A stretch of DNA of 64,000 nucleotides from an uncultured Pseudokineococcus sp. (GTDB taxonomy: Bacteria > Actinomycetota > Actinomycetes > Actinomycetales > Quadrisphaeraceae): positions 1-64,000 of the forward strand of contig NZ_CANMAA010000002.1 in assembly GCF_947495735.1 (NCBI RefSeq), read 5' to 3'. Shown here in pieces: positions 25,562 to 35,778 of this stretch (position 1 is its first letter; each line of letters begins with the position of its first letter). The notes under the pieces are model-generated. The model saw only the letters and a program-made list of their open reading frames with translations, was not told the DNA's origin and ran no database searches. The translations under genes and the position numbers were made by a program.

Positions 25562-26173
25562 GTGCGCGAGGTGTCCTTCCTGAGGCCGGAGCGCCGTCGC
25601 TCCCGCGAGCCGGAGCCGGAGACGGCGGCCGACGCGCTCGGCGCCCTCCTGCGCCGCGTCGCGCGCGGCGACGAGCAGGCGTTCGAGGCGCTCTACGACG
25701 CGGTCGTCGGGCCCGTCTACGGCGTCGTCCTGCGGGTCCTGCGCGACCCCGCGCAGTCCGAGGAGGTCACCCAGGAGGTCATGGTGGAGATCTGGAAGCA
25801 GGCGCCCCGCTACGACGCCTCCCGCGGGAGCGCCCGCGGCTGGGTGCTGACGGTCGCGCACCGCCGGGCCGTCGACCGCGTGCGCTCCGCCCAGGCCAGC
25901 ACGGACCGCGAGGACCGCGTCGCGGCCCGCGACACCGCCCGCGCCTTCGACGTCGTCTCCGAGGAGGTCGAGCACCGCCTCGAGGCGGAGCAGGTGCGCC
26001 GCTCCCTCGACGTCCTCACCGACCTCCAGCGGGAGTCGGTCGAGCTCGCCTACTACGGCGGGTACACCCACCGGCAGGTGTCGGAGATCCTCGGGATCCC
26101 CCTCGGCACGGTCAAGACGCGTCTGCGGGACGGCCTCATCCGCCTCCGCGACGAGATGGGCGTGGTGGCGTGA
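25562..26173 (+). CDS. sigK: ECF sigma factor, SigK type
   Basis: 203 residues from GTG 25562 (GGGAGGG 8 bases upstream). Region 2 spans about 42-112: F-E-A-L-Y-D, V-V-L-R-V-L-R-D-P-A-Q-S-E-E-V-T-Q-E-V and W-V-L-T-V-A-H-R-R-A-V-D. Region 4 spans about 148-198: L-Q-R-E-S-V-E-L-A-Y-Y-G-G-Y-T-H-R-Q-V and G-T-V-K-T-R. The match to the SigK group rests on overall pattern and on the following gene. The factor directs RNA polymerase to a small stress-related regulon after its anti-sigma is removed. It overlaps rskA by TGATG. Confidence 0.88.
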   Translation: MREVSFLRPERRRSREPEPETAADALGALLRRVARGDEQAFEALYDAVVGPVYGVVLRVLRDPAQSEEVTQEVMVEIWKQAPRYDASRGSARGWVLTVAHRRAVDRVRSAQASTDREDRVAARDTARAFDVVSEEVEHRLEAEQVRRSLDVLTDLQRESVELAYYGGYTHRQVSEILGIPLGTVKTRLRDGLIRLRDEMGVVA

Positions 26174-26886
26174 TGACGATCATCCCGCCCTCGGGGGCCC
26201 GCCGGTCCGGCGAGGACCCCGGCACCCGCGACCTCCTCGCCGCGTACGCCCTCGACGCCGTCGACGACGTGGAGCGGGCCCGCGTGGAGCGCCTGCTGCG
26301 CACGGACGCCGACGCTGCGGCCGAGCACGTCACCTTCGCCGAGACGGCCTCCCGGCTGGCCGTGGCCGCCGCCGCCCCGGCGCCGACGGCCCTGCGGGCT
26401 CGCGTGCTCGACGAGGTCTCCCGGACCCGGCAGGCGGCCCCCGCGGCGGCCTCGGGCGGGCCGGCGCGCCACCAGCGGCCGGCGAGCCGCGGCGCGGTCC
26501 GCCTCCTCGCCGCCGCCTGCGGCGTGCTCCTCGCCGGGTGCATCGGCCTCGGTGCGCTCGTCCTGGGGGGCGAGGACGCGCGGCCCGCGCTGGTGGCCGC
26601 GGGCGACTTCGCCGGCGGCACCGCGGCGCTGCTCGAGGTCGACGGCGAGTACGTCGTCGTGGGCGAGGGCGTCCCCGAGCCGGCGGAGGACCGCGTGTAC
26701 CAGCTCTGGTCGGTGGAGGGCTCCGCCGACCCCGTGCCGGCCGGCTTCCTGGAGCAGGGACCCGACGGCAGCTTCGTCGGCGAGGTCGGCGACTGGGAGC
26801 CCGGCGCCGTGCTGGGCATCAGCGAGGAGCCCGTCGGCGGCTCCGAGCAGCCCACCAGCGAGGTCCTCGCCCACGTCGAGACCTGA
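26173..26886 (+). CDS. rskA: Anti-sigma-K factor RskA-like
   Basis: 237 residues. The N-terminal cytoplasmic anti-sigma domain (D-L-L-A-A-Y-A-L-D-A-V-D-D, a zinc-less RskA type) holds SigK. One membrane helix is at about 112-132 (LLAAACGVLLAGCIGLGALVL). The external RskA domain ends with Y-Q-L-W-S-V-E-G and S-E-Q-P-T-S-E. In mycobacteria RskA is cleaved in the membrane to free SigK. ATG 26173 overlaps the sigK stop; GTG 26170 is an alternative. Ends in a perfect 16-bp terminator. Confidence 0.88.
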   Translation: MTIIPPSGARRSGEDPGTRDLLAAYALDAVDDVERARVERLLRTDADAAAEHVTFAETASRLAVAAAAPAPTALRARVLDEVSRTRQAAPAAASGGPARHQRPASRGAVRLLAAACGVLLAGCIGLGALVLGGEDARPALVAAGDFAGGTAALLEVDGEYVVVGEGVPEPAEDRVYQLWSVEGSADPVPAGFLEQGPDGSFVGEVGDWEPGAVLGISEEPVGGSEQPTSEVLAHVET

Positions 26887-26903
26887 CCCGCCGCCCCGCC
26901 ACC

Positions 26904-26940
26904 GAGACCGCCGCACCCCCGCCCGGGGTGCGGCGGTCTC
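26904..26940. terminator. Perfect 16-bp hairpin terminator
   Basis: 26904-26919 pairs with 26925-26940 around a 5-base loop, 18 bp past the rskA stop. Confidence 0.85.
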
Positions 26941-26983
26941 ATGCGTCCGGCTCGAGATCCGGCCGCGACGTCCCCGCCGCCCC

Positions 26984-27028
26984 TTGACGCGCGCCCACCG
27001 TGCTGGTTCATGAGTCGAGTAGCGAACC
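26984..27028 (+). promoter_or_regulatory. Promoter and operator of the GntR-ABC operon
   Basis: TTGACG (-35, 26984-26989) is followed after about 17 bp by a -10 region inside an inverted repeat GGTTC (27005-27009) / GAACC (27024-27028). The palindrome would cover the -10 and start site, as expected for self-repression by the first gene. Confidence 0.6.
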
Positions 27029-27038
27029 AAGGAGCCAG

Positions 27039-27407
27039 ATGCTCGACGACGGCAGACCCCTCTTCCAGCAGATCGCCCAGCAGGTGGCCGACGGCGTGGT
27101 CGCCGGCACCTTCCCGGAGGGCGCGCAGGTGCCCTCCACCACCGAGCTGGCCGTGCTGCACCGCATCAACCCCGCGACGGTCGGCAAGGGCCTGGCCCTG
27201 CTCGTGGCCGACGACGTCCTCCACAAGCGCCGCGGGCTCGGCATGTTCGTCAGCGAGGGGGCGCGCGAGCGCCTCGTCGCCCGACGGCGCACCGAGCTCG
27301 CCGCCACGTACGTGCGCCCCCTCGTCGAGGAGGCCCGGTCGCTCGGGCTGGAGCTCGACGACGTGCACCGCCTCATCGACCAGCTCGACCAGGAGGGACT
27401 CCGATGA
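27039..27407 (+). CDS. GntR-family regulator, YtrA subfamily
   Basis: 122 residues from the ATG at 27039 (AAGGAG 4 bases before). The winged-helix domain fills residues 1-75: P-L-F-Q-Q-I-A-Q-Q-V-A-D-G, Q-V-P-S-T-T-E-L-A and I-N-P-A-T-V-G-K-G, ending K-R-R-G-L-G-M-F-V. The short helical tail of about 45 residues defines the YtrA group, which represses ABC-transporter operons. The gene overlaps the ABC ATPase gene by ATGA, and the palindrome at 27005-27028 is its likely site. Confidence 0.92.
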   Translation: MLDDGRPLFQQIAQQVADGVVAGTFPEGAQVPSTTELAVLHRINPATVGKGLALLVADDVLHKRRGLGMFVSEGARERLVARRRTELAATYVRPLVEEARSLGLELDDVHRLIDQLDQEGLR

Positions 27408-28366
27408 GCACGACCACCGCCGCCCGGAGCGGCCCGGCCGTCCGGGTCCGCGGCGCCTCCCGGCGCTTCGCCGGCACCGCCGCCCTCGACGACGTCACCC
27501 TCGACGTCCCCCGGGACCGCGTGTGCGGCCTGCTCGGGCGCAACGGGGCGGGCAAGACCACGCTCCTGTCGCTGCTCGCCGGGCACGACCGCCCCGACGC
27601 CGGGACGGTGGAGGTGCTGGGCGAGCAGCCCTTCGAGAACCCGCGCGCCGCGGGCACCTCCCTGCTCGTGCGCGACGACCAGCGCTACCCCGACGACTTC
27701 CACCTCGCGCACGTGCTGCGCGTCGGCCCCCTCTTCCACCCGGCCTGGGACGCAGCGCTCGCCGCGGAGGTGGTCGAGCGCTTCCGGATCCCGGCCAAGC
27801 CCCCGGTGAAGAAGTTCTCCCGCGGGCAGCGCTCCGCCCTCGGCGTCCTGCTCGGCCTCGCGGCCCGCGCCCCCGTGACGATCCTGGACGAGCCGACGCT
27901 CGGCCTGGACGCCACCGCGCGGGCCCACTTCCGCGAGCTCCTCGTGCGCGAGATGTCCGAGCACCCCCGGACGGTCGTCCTGTCCACGCACCTCGTCGAC
28001 GAGATGGAGGGCGCCCTCGACCGCGTCCTCGTCCTGGACCGCGGGCGGCTGGTCCTCGACGCCGACGTCGACGAGGCCCGCGAGCGCGCGCACGTGGTGC
28101 TCGGGCCCGCGGAGGCCGTCGAGCGCGCGACGGCGGGCTCCCGGACGCTCGCCTCGCGCCGCGTGGGGGGCTTCGCCGAGGTCGTGCTGGAGGGCCCGGC
28201 CACCGCGGCCGCGACCCGGTCGGCGGGCGCCGCCGGGCTCCAGGTCCGCCCCGCCGGCCTGCAGGAGCTCGTCGCCGCCCTCGGCGCGGGGGACCCGCCG
28301 TCCCCCGAGGCCGCCGTCACCGCCCCCGCCCCGTCCGCGACCACCGTCTCCGGAGCGTCTCGATGA
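27404..28366 (+). CDS. ABC transporter ATP-binding protein
   Basis: 320 residues. Walker A G-R-N-G-A-G-K-T-T is near residue 46. The signature is degenerate (F-S-R-G-Q-R-S in place of LSGGQ), as often in YtrB-type proteins. Walker B is V-T-I-L-D-E-P-T-L-G-L-D near 165, with the H-switch in V-L-S-T-H-L-V-D-E. A C-terminal 100-residue extension follows the ATPase domain. It would power the membrane protein encoded next. Transported substrate unknown; YtrA-type systems often answer cell-wall antibiotics, which is only an analogy here. Confidence 0.93.
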   Translation: MSTTTAARSGPAVRVRGASRRFAGTAALDDVTLDVPRDRVCGLLGRNGAGKTTLLSLLAGHDRPDAGTVEVLGEQPFENPRAAGTSLLVRDDQRYPDDFHLAHVLRVGPLFHPAWDAALAAEVVERFRIPAKPPVKKFSRGQRSALGVLLGLAARAPVTILDEPTLGLDATARAHFRELLVREMSEHPRTVVLSTHLVDEMEGALDRVLVLDRGRLVLDADVDEARERAHVVLGPAEAVERATAGSRTLASRRVGGFAEVVLEGPATAAATRSAGAAGLQVRPAGLQELVAALGAGDPPSPEAAVTAPAPSATTVSGASR

Positions 28367-29118
28367 CCACCGCCACCGCCCCCCGCGCCGGTCGCGCGAC
28401 GCACGGCCCCGGGGCCTCCGCCCTCGCCGTCCTGCGCCTGCAGACGACCAAGCGCTTCGAGACCTTCGGCTCCCCGCTGGTGGTCCTGGCGACCGCGCTC
28501 CTCGTCACCGCGCTCGTCGCGCTCGTCGTCTGGCGCGCGACACCCGAGGGCTCCGGCACGTGGGTCGAGGTCAGCCGGGGCCTGCAGCTCGTGCTGTGGT
28601 GGCTGGTCGGGTACATGGTCTACAACGGCGTCCAGTCCGTGGCCACGACGTTCCCGCTGGCCCTGACGCTCGGGAGCACCCGGGCCGCCTTCACGGCGGG
28701 CACCGCGGCCCACCACGTGCTGGTGTCGGCGCACGTCACGCTGGTGGCCCTGGCGCTGCTCGGCCTGGAGCACCTGACCGACCGGTGGTTCACGGGCCTG
28801 CACCTGCTCGACAGCCTCTTCCTCGGCGGCGGTGACCCGGTGCGGCTCGTGGCGATCCTGTTCCTCGGCCAGCTGGTCGCGCTGTCGGTCGGGGGCGCCT
28901 TCGCGGCCGTGTGGGTGCGCCACGGCCCGCGGGTGACCTTCGCCGCCGGAGTCGGGGTCGTGCTCGTCCTCGCCCTCGCGGCCGCCCTCGTCGTCCCGGA
29001 GGTGGTCGAGGCCGCGGACGCGTTCCGGCTGTGGTGGCTCGCCGTGCTCGCCGTCGGGGTCATCGCCCTGTGCGCGCTCGTGCAGACCCTGGCCCTGCGC
29101 CGCGCCGCGGTGCGCTGA
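28363..29118 (+). CDS. ABC transporter membrane protein
   Basis: 251 residues, six hydrophobic segments: PLVVLATALLVTALVALVVW, LVLWWLVGYMVYNGV, HHVLVSAHVTLVALALLGL, LVAILFLGQLVALSVGGAFA, VTFAAGVGVVLVLALAAALV and LWWLAVLAVGVIALCALVQT. The ATG overlaps the ATPase stop. It is the only permease in the operon, so a homodimer is likely. A perfect 18-bp terminator follows. Confidence 0.88.
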   Translation: MTTATAPRAGRATHGPGASALAVLRLQTTKRFETFGSPLVVLATALLVTALVALVVWRATPEGSGTWVEVSRGLQLVLWWLVGYMVYNGVQSVATTFPLALTLGSTRAAFTAGTAAHHVLVSAHVTLVALALLGLEHLTDRWFTGLHLLDSLFLGGGDPVRLVAILFLGQLVALSVGGAFAAVWVRHGPRVTFAAGVGVVLVLALAAALVVPEVVEAADAFRLWWLAVLAVGVIALCALVQTLALRRAAVR

Positions 29119-29148
29119 CCACCGCGACGAGCCAGCGCGACCGCACCA

Positions 29149-29188
29149 GGACGACGACGGGGACCGGCCGGCGCCGGTCCCCGTCGTC
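29149..29188. terminator. Bidirectional 18-bp hairpin terminator
   Basis: 29149-29166 pairs perfectly with 29171-29188, CGGC loop, between the convergent permease and gcvP genes. Confidence 0.9.
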
Positions 29189-29201
29189 GTGGTCGCCCGC
29201 G

Positions 29202-32153
<2,952 letters not shown>

Positions 32154-32233
32154 CGACGGCTCCGGGGGTGTCGGCGCGCGCGGCGCGGACGGCGTCCCCG
32201 CCGGTGGGCGGGGCTCCCCCTCTGTCGCCCTCG

Positions 32234-32352
32234 GCTCCAGAGATGCCTGCCCGCGCGGTCCTGGCGCCTGAGAGGTTCCGGGGAGGTTGCCCCTTCGGCG
32301 CCCCACTCCCCGCGCCGGTGGGCGGCGGGTGCGGGGACTCTCCCGCGCGGGG
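32234..32352 (-). ncRNA. Glycine riboswitch (single aptamer)
   Basis: In the minus-strand leader of gcvP, reading from 32352 down: a G-G-G-A-G-A-G opening, a variable arm, the core CCGAAGGGGCAA (complement of 32287-32298), TCTCAGGCGCC (complement of 32263-32273), AGGACC and a closing CTCTGGAG near 32234. These are the conserved blocks of the glycine aptamer. I see only one aptamer, not the common tandem pair. About 80 bases between it and the ATG hold the expression platform. Glycine binding would switch on gcvP. Confidence 0.88.
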
Positions 32353-32367
32353 TCGATCAGCGCGGCC

Positions 32368-32396
32368 AGGCTACCCCGGCAGCACCGGTCGGTCGG
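32368..32396 (-). promoter_or_regulatory. Promoter of the gcvP riboswitch transcript
   Basis: On the minus strand CCGACC (-35) is followed after exactly 17 bp by TAGCCT (-10, 32368-32373), placing the start about 10 bases before the aptamer. Confidence 0.5.
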
Positions 32397-32420
32397 CCCG
32401 CGCTGCGCGGCGCCGGCGGC

Positions 32421-33011
32421 TCAGCCCGTGCGACGGGCGGCCCGGCGCGCGGACAGCTCGTCCGCGGGCTCGACGGCCGCCTCCGCGCCCTCGTCGGCGC
32501 GCTCGCCCGGCAGCGAGGCGAGGGTGCCCTCGACCTCGCGCCAGACCCGGCCGACGGCGATGCCGAACACGCCCTGGCCGCCCTGGACGAGGTCGATGAC
32601 CTCGTCGGCGGAGGTGCACTCGTAGACGCTGGCCCCGTCGCTCATGAGCGTGATCTGCGCGAGGTCCTCGACCCCGCGCTCGCGGAGCGCGCCGACGGCC
32701 GCCCTGATCTGCTGCAGCGAGACGCCGGTGTCCAGCAGCCGCTTGACCACCTTGAGGACGAGGATGTCGCGGAAGCCGTAGAGGCGCTGGGTGCCCGAGC
32801 CGGTGGCCGGGCGCACGCCCGGCTCGACGAGGCCGGTGCGGGCCCAGTAGTCGAGCTGGCGGTAGGTGATGCCGGCGGCGCGGCACGCCGTGACGCCGCG
32901 GTAGCCGACCTCGTCGTCGAGGACGGGGAGGTCCTCCGAGAAGAGGACGCCCTGCGCCGCCCGGGGCGCGGGACGGCGAGGCGCCGCTCCGCTCGCGTCA
33001 CCCGTGGTGCT
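32421..33011 (-). CDS. MerR-family regulator (Rv1830 type)
   Basis: 196 residues from the GTG at 33011, which follows GGAGG by 5 bases; an ATG at 33026 is possible. The helix-turn-helix reads G-Y-R-G-V-T-A-C-R-A-A-G-I-T-Y-R-Q-L-D-Y-W-A-R, then the MerR wing R-L-Y-G-F-R-D-I. There are no metal-binding cysteines of the classic MerR sensors; the C-terminal part is helical and acidic. In mycobacteria the equivalent gene (Rv1830) sits in the same gcvH-garA-MerR-DUF151 order. It has its own promoter at 33109-33137. The effector is not known. Confidence 0.88.
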   Translation of the reverse strand, partial: STTGDASGAAPRRPAPRAAQGVLFSEDLPVLDDEVGYRGVTACRAAGITYRQLDYWARTGLVEPGVRPATGSGTQRLYGFRDILVLKVVKRLLDTGVSLQQIRAAVGALRERGVEDLAQITLMSDGASVYECTSADEVIDLVQGGQGVFGIAVGRVWREVEGTLASLPGERADEGAEAAVEPADELSARRAARRTG

Positions 33012-33108
33012 CACACCGGCCTCCATCGCGGGTCCTGCGGCGCGGGGCCGGCTGCTCGAGGCTCGAGCGTCGGGGCTCGGGGCCCGCCGCGGACGTCGTG
33101 TGCGACCG

Positions 33109-33137
33109 AACGTACGCAGGGCCCCCACCCGGGTCAA
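33109..33137 (-). promoter_or_regulatory. Near-consensus housekeeping promoter
   Basis: On the minus strand TTGACC (complement of 33132-33137), 17 bp, TACGTT (complement of 33109-33114). Drives the MerR gene with a leader of about 90 bases. Confidence 0.65.
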
Positions 33138-33221
33138 CGACCGGGCGCCCGGGCGCCCCGGCGTGTCGCGGGAGCGAACCCTCCACCTGAGGTCGACGGT
33201 CCGCCGCGGACGTGGGGACCC

Positions 33222-33746
33222 TCACGGTCGGGCGCCGCCGGGACCGCTCGGGTCGTCCGGGTCGTCGCCCTCGGAGGACTCGAAGTCCTCGGCGCTGACC
33301 TGGTCGAGGAACTCGCGGAACCGCTCGACCTCGTCCTCGGCCTCGCCCTCCTCCTCGGGCACGCCCACGGCGCTGGACTCGAGGACCTCGTCGGCGCCGA
33401 GGATGGAGCAGCCCGCCCGCAGGGCCAGGGCGATGGCGTCGGAGGAGCGGGCGCTCACCACGACACCGCCGGAGAGCACGAGCTCGGCGTAGAAGACGTT
33501 GTCGCGCACGGCCACGATGCGGACCTGCTCGAGCTCGCGGCCCAGGGCGCCGATGACGTCGTTGAGGAGGTCGTGCGTCAGCGGGCGGGGCGGCACCACG
33601 CCCTGCTGGGCGAAGGCGATGGCGCTCGCCTCGGGCGCGCCGATCCAGATCGGCAGGTACCGCTCCCCCTCCGCCTCCCGCAGCAGGACGATCGGCTGGT
33701 TGGACGGCATCTCGACCCGGACTCCGACGACCTCGAGCTCGCGCAC
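33222..33746 (-). CDS. DUF151 (bifunctional nuclease family) protein
   Basis: 174 residues from the GTG at 33746. The start is fixed by TACCGT at 33754-33759, 7 bases before it, and by the family N-terminus R-E-L-E-V-V-G-V-R-V-E-M; an in-frame GTG three codons upstream overlaps the -10 box. It carries P-S-N-Q-P-I-V-L-L-R-E, Y-L-P-I-W-I-G and R-S-S-D-A-I-A-L-A-L-R of the fold. Related plant proteins show RNase/DNase activity, but the bacterial role is unproven. The acidic C-terminal tail ends in a Gly/Asp/Pro stretch. Confidence 0.92.
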   Translation of the reverse strand: MRELEVVGVRVEMPSNQPIVLLREAEGERYLPIWIGAPEASAIAFAQQGVVPPRPLTHDLLNDVIGALGRELEQVRIVAVRDNVFYAELVLSGGVVVSARSSDAIALALRAGCSILGADEVLESSAVGVPEEEGEAEDEVERFREFLDQVSAEDFESSEGDDPDDPSGPGGARP

Positions 33747-33753
33747 GAGCGCC

Positions 33754-33759
33754 ACGGTA
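33754..33759 (-). promoter_or_regulatory. -10 box TACCGT, leaderless
   Basis: Seven bases from the DUF151 GTG start. Confidence 0.55.
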
Positions 33760-33821
33760 GCCCCGTCCGCGACGGGCGGCGGATCGGGGACCCGTCTCGC
33801 GCGGGGTGGGACGACGCGCGC

Positions 33822-34565
33822 TCAGGTGAGGCGGTCGAGCCCGGCCCGCACGAGCGAGGTGTGCAGGCGCAGGCACAGCGCGGCGAGCTCGGACGCGGCG
33901 TCGGCCGCGCGGCCCGCAGCACCCGGGGAGGGGTGGCGGCGCAGCGGGACGACCACCTGCTCGACGAGGCCGAGCTCGCGCTCCGCGGCCGTCCGGAAGG
34001 CCCGCAGGTGCCGGGCCTCGATCCCGAAGGCGGCCAGCTCGCCGGCCGCTCGCGCGACCTCCAGGTCGTCGGCGCCGAAGTGGCCGTCCTCGGCCACGAC
34101 GAGGCCGTAGCCCTCGAGGTCGGCCAGCAGCTGCTCGCCGACCCCGGCCGCCTCGCGCAGCTCCGAGCGCCGCAGCCGCAGCCGCGGCGACGGGGCGAGC
34201 CGCGACGGGGCCGGGTCCGCGACCGCCTGGGGCGCCATGAGCGGCGCCCCCGCCGGCGCGGGCGGCTGCAGGCCGCGGTCCAGGGCGTCGAGGTGCTCGG
34301 CGATGGCCTTCAGCGGCATGTACCGGTCGCGCTGGAGCTCCAGCACCAGGCGCAGCCGCTCGACGTCCGCGGTGGAGAACTTCCGGTAGCCGGACGCCGT
34401 GCGCTGGGGCTCCACGAGCCCCCGCTCCTCGAGGAAGCGGATCTTGGAGTGGGAGATCTCGGGGAAGTCGCCGACCAGCTCGCCGAGGACCTCGCCGATG
34501 CTGAGCAGCCGCCCGGGCCGACCGCCGCCGACGGCGGCGCTGGGGCGGGGGGAGGTCGCGCTCAC
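33822..34565 (-). CDS. ftsR: FtsR-type MerR regulator
   Basis: 247 residues from the GTG overlapping the garA stop. The MerR domain is at 20-95: L-S-I-G-E-V-L-G-E-L, I-S-H-S-K-I-R-F-L-E-E-R-G-L-V-E and R-T-A-S-G-Y-R-K-F. It is followed by a Pro/Ala linker and a helical C-terminal domain. The Corynebacterium orthologue FtsR activates ftsZ, and the mycobacterial one is Rv1828; both lie next to garA/odhI, as here. The ftsR name rests on this synteny. No ligand-binding Cys. Confidence 0.85.
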   Translation of the reverse strand: MSATSPRPSAAVGGGRPGRLLSIGEVLGELVGDFPEISHSKIRFLEERGLVEPQRTASGYRKFSTADVERLRLVLELQRDRYMPLKAIAEHLDALDRGLQPPAPAGAPLMAPQAVADPAPSRLAPSPRLRLRRSELREAAGVGEQLLADLEGYGLVVAEDGHFGADDLEVARAAGELAAFGIEARHLRAFRTAAERELGLVEQVVVPLRRHPSPGAAGRAADAASELAALCLRLHTSLVRAGLDRLT

Positions 34566-35107
34566 GCCCCCGCACCCGCGTCGTCGCCCGCGGAGGGGTG
34601 GAAGACCAGGCGGTACTTGCCCACCTGGACCTCGTCCCCGGCCGACAGCCCCACCTCGTCGACCCGCTCGCGGTTGACGTAGGTGCCGTTGAGGCTGCTG
34701 GCGTCGCGCACGAGGAAGCGCGTGGCCGGCCCGGAGCCCTCGCGGAGGAACTCCGCGTGCCGCCGGGAGACCGTCACGTCGTCGAGGAAGATGTCGCTGT
34801 CCGGGTTGCGACCGGCCGTCGTGCGGCCCGCGTCGAGGAGGAAGCGGGCGCCCTGGTTCGGGCCCCGCTGGACCACGAGGAGGGCCGAGCCCGGCGGCAG
34901 GGCCGCGACGGCGGACTGCTCGTCCGTGGTCAGGCCGACCACGGGGGCGTCGTCGTGGGCCGCCGTGTCGCGGTCCGCGACGCCCTCCGGCGCCCCGCCG
35001 AGGTCGGGGAGCACGTGGCTCGACGTGGTGTCGTGGGAGCCGGCGGACCGGGTGGTGCCCTCCCGCGGGCCGTCCGCGTCCTGCGGCCCGACGTCCTGCG
35101 TGCTCAT
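34562..35107 (-). CDS. garA: GarA/OdhI, FHA-domain metabolic regulator
   Basis: 181 residues. The FHA domain is at about 73-165: L-P-P-G-S-A-L-L-V-V-Q-R-G-P-N, T-A-G-R-N-P-D-S-D-I-F, V-S-R-R-H-A-E-F and S-L-N-G-T-Y-V-N-R-E. In actinobacteria unphosphorylated GarA/OdhI restrains 2-oxoglutarate dehydrogenase and acts on glutamate enzymes; Ser/Thr kinases (PknG/PknB) release it by phosphorylating an N-terminal threonine pair. A D-T-T-S at residues 26-29 matches that site in position, although the flanking hydrophobic part differs. Cotranscribed with ftsR. Confidence 0.93.
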   Translation of the reverse strand: MSTQDVGPQDADGPREGTTRSAGSHDTTSSHVLPDLGGAPEGVADRDTAAHDDAPVVGLTTDEQSAVAALPPGSALLVVQRGPNQGARFLLDAGRTTAGRNPDSDIFLDDVTVSRRHAEFLREGSGPATRFLVRDASSLNGTYVNRERVDEVGLSAGDEVQVGKYRLVFHPSAGDDAGAGA

Positions 35108-35204
35108 CGCCTCTCCTCTGCGTGCTCGACGGAGCGCTCGCTGCGCGTCACGACCCGCTCCGGGATGGCCGACCCTACTGGTGGCCGCCGCCGCGGGCGC
35201 CCGC

Positions 35205-35618
35205 TCAGGAGGTGATCGACCGGTACGCCCGGGCGTCGAGCAGGGCGTCGACCGCCGCCGCGTCCACGCCCTCCAGCTCGAACATCCAGCCCTCGCCGTA
35301 GGGGGCGCTGTTGACGAGCTCGGGGTTGGCCTCCAGGGCCTCGTTCACGGCGCGGACGACGCCCGTCAGTGGGGCGTAGACCTCGCTGACGCTCTTGGTG
35401 GACTCGACCTCGCCGATGCTCGCGCCGGCCTCGACGGAGGACCCCGCGTCCGGCAGCTGGACGAAGACCACGTCGCCCAGGGCGTCCTGGGCGTAGGCGG
35501 TGATGCCGACCCGCACGACGCCGTCGGCGTCCGGCGGGCGGACCCACTCGTGCTCGGCCGTGTAGCGCAGCGCGGAGGGGAGCTCGGAGGTGCCCTCCGA
35601 GGGGGTGTCGTCGGCCAC
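35205..35618 (-). CDS. gcvH: Glycine cleavage system H protein
   Basis: 137 residues. It carries the lipoyl arm that shuttles the aminomethyl group from GcvP to GcvT. The lipoylated lysine is Lys75 in E-S-T-K-S-V-S-E-V-Y-A-P; R-Y-T-A-E-H-E-W-V-R and G-D-V-V-F-V-Q-L-P are other family marks. About 8 extra N-terminal residues compared with the norm. It is 97 bp upstream of garA and has 160 bp of non-coding DNA upstream. No glycine riboswitch precedes it, unlike gcvP. Confidence 0.95.
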   Translation of the reverse strand: MADDTPSEGTSELPSALRYTAEHEWVRPPDADGVVRVGITAYAQDALGDVVFVQLPDAGSSVEAGASIGEVESTKSVSEVYAPLTGVVRAVNEALEANPELVNSAPYGEGWMFELEGVDAAAVDALLDARAYRSITS

Positions 35619-35778
35619 GGTGCTCCTGGGGTCGGCGCGCTGGTGCGCGGGACGGCGCGCGGCGGCGGGCGCCGCGGCGTGCGGGTCGGGCGGTGCCGAT
35701 CATGCCAGCCGAGCGGGGCGGCGGGGGCCGCGCCCGGCGACCCGCGCGCCGCGGCCGGAGCGCTCGGCCGCCGCGGGC

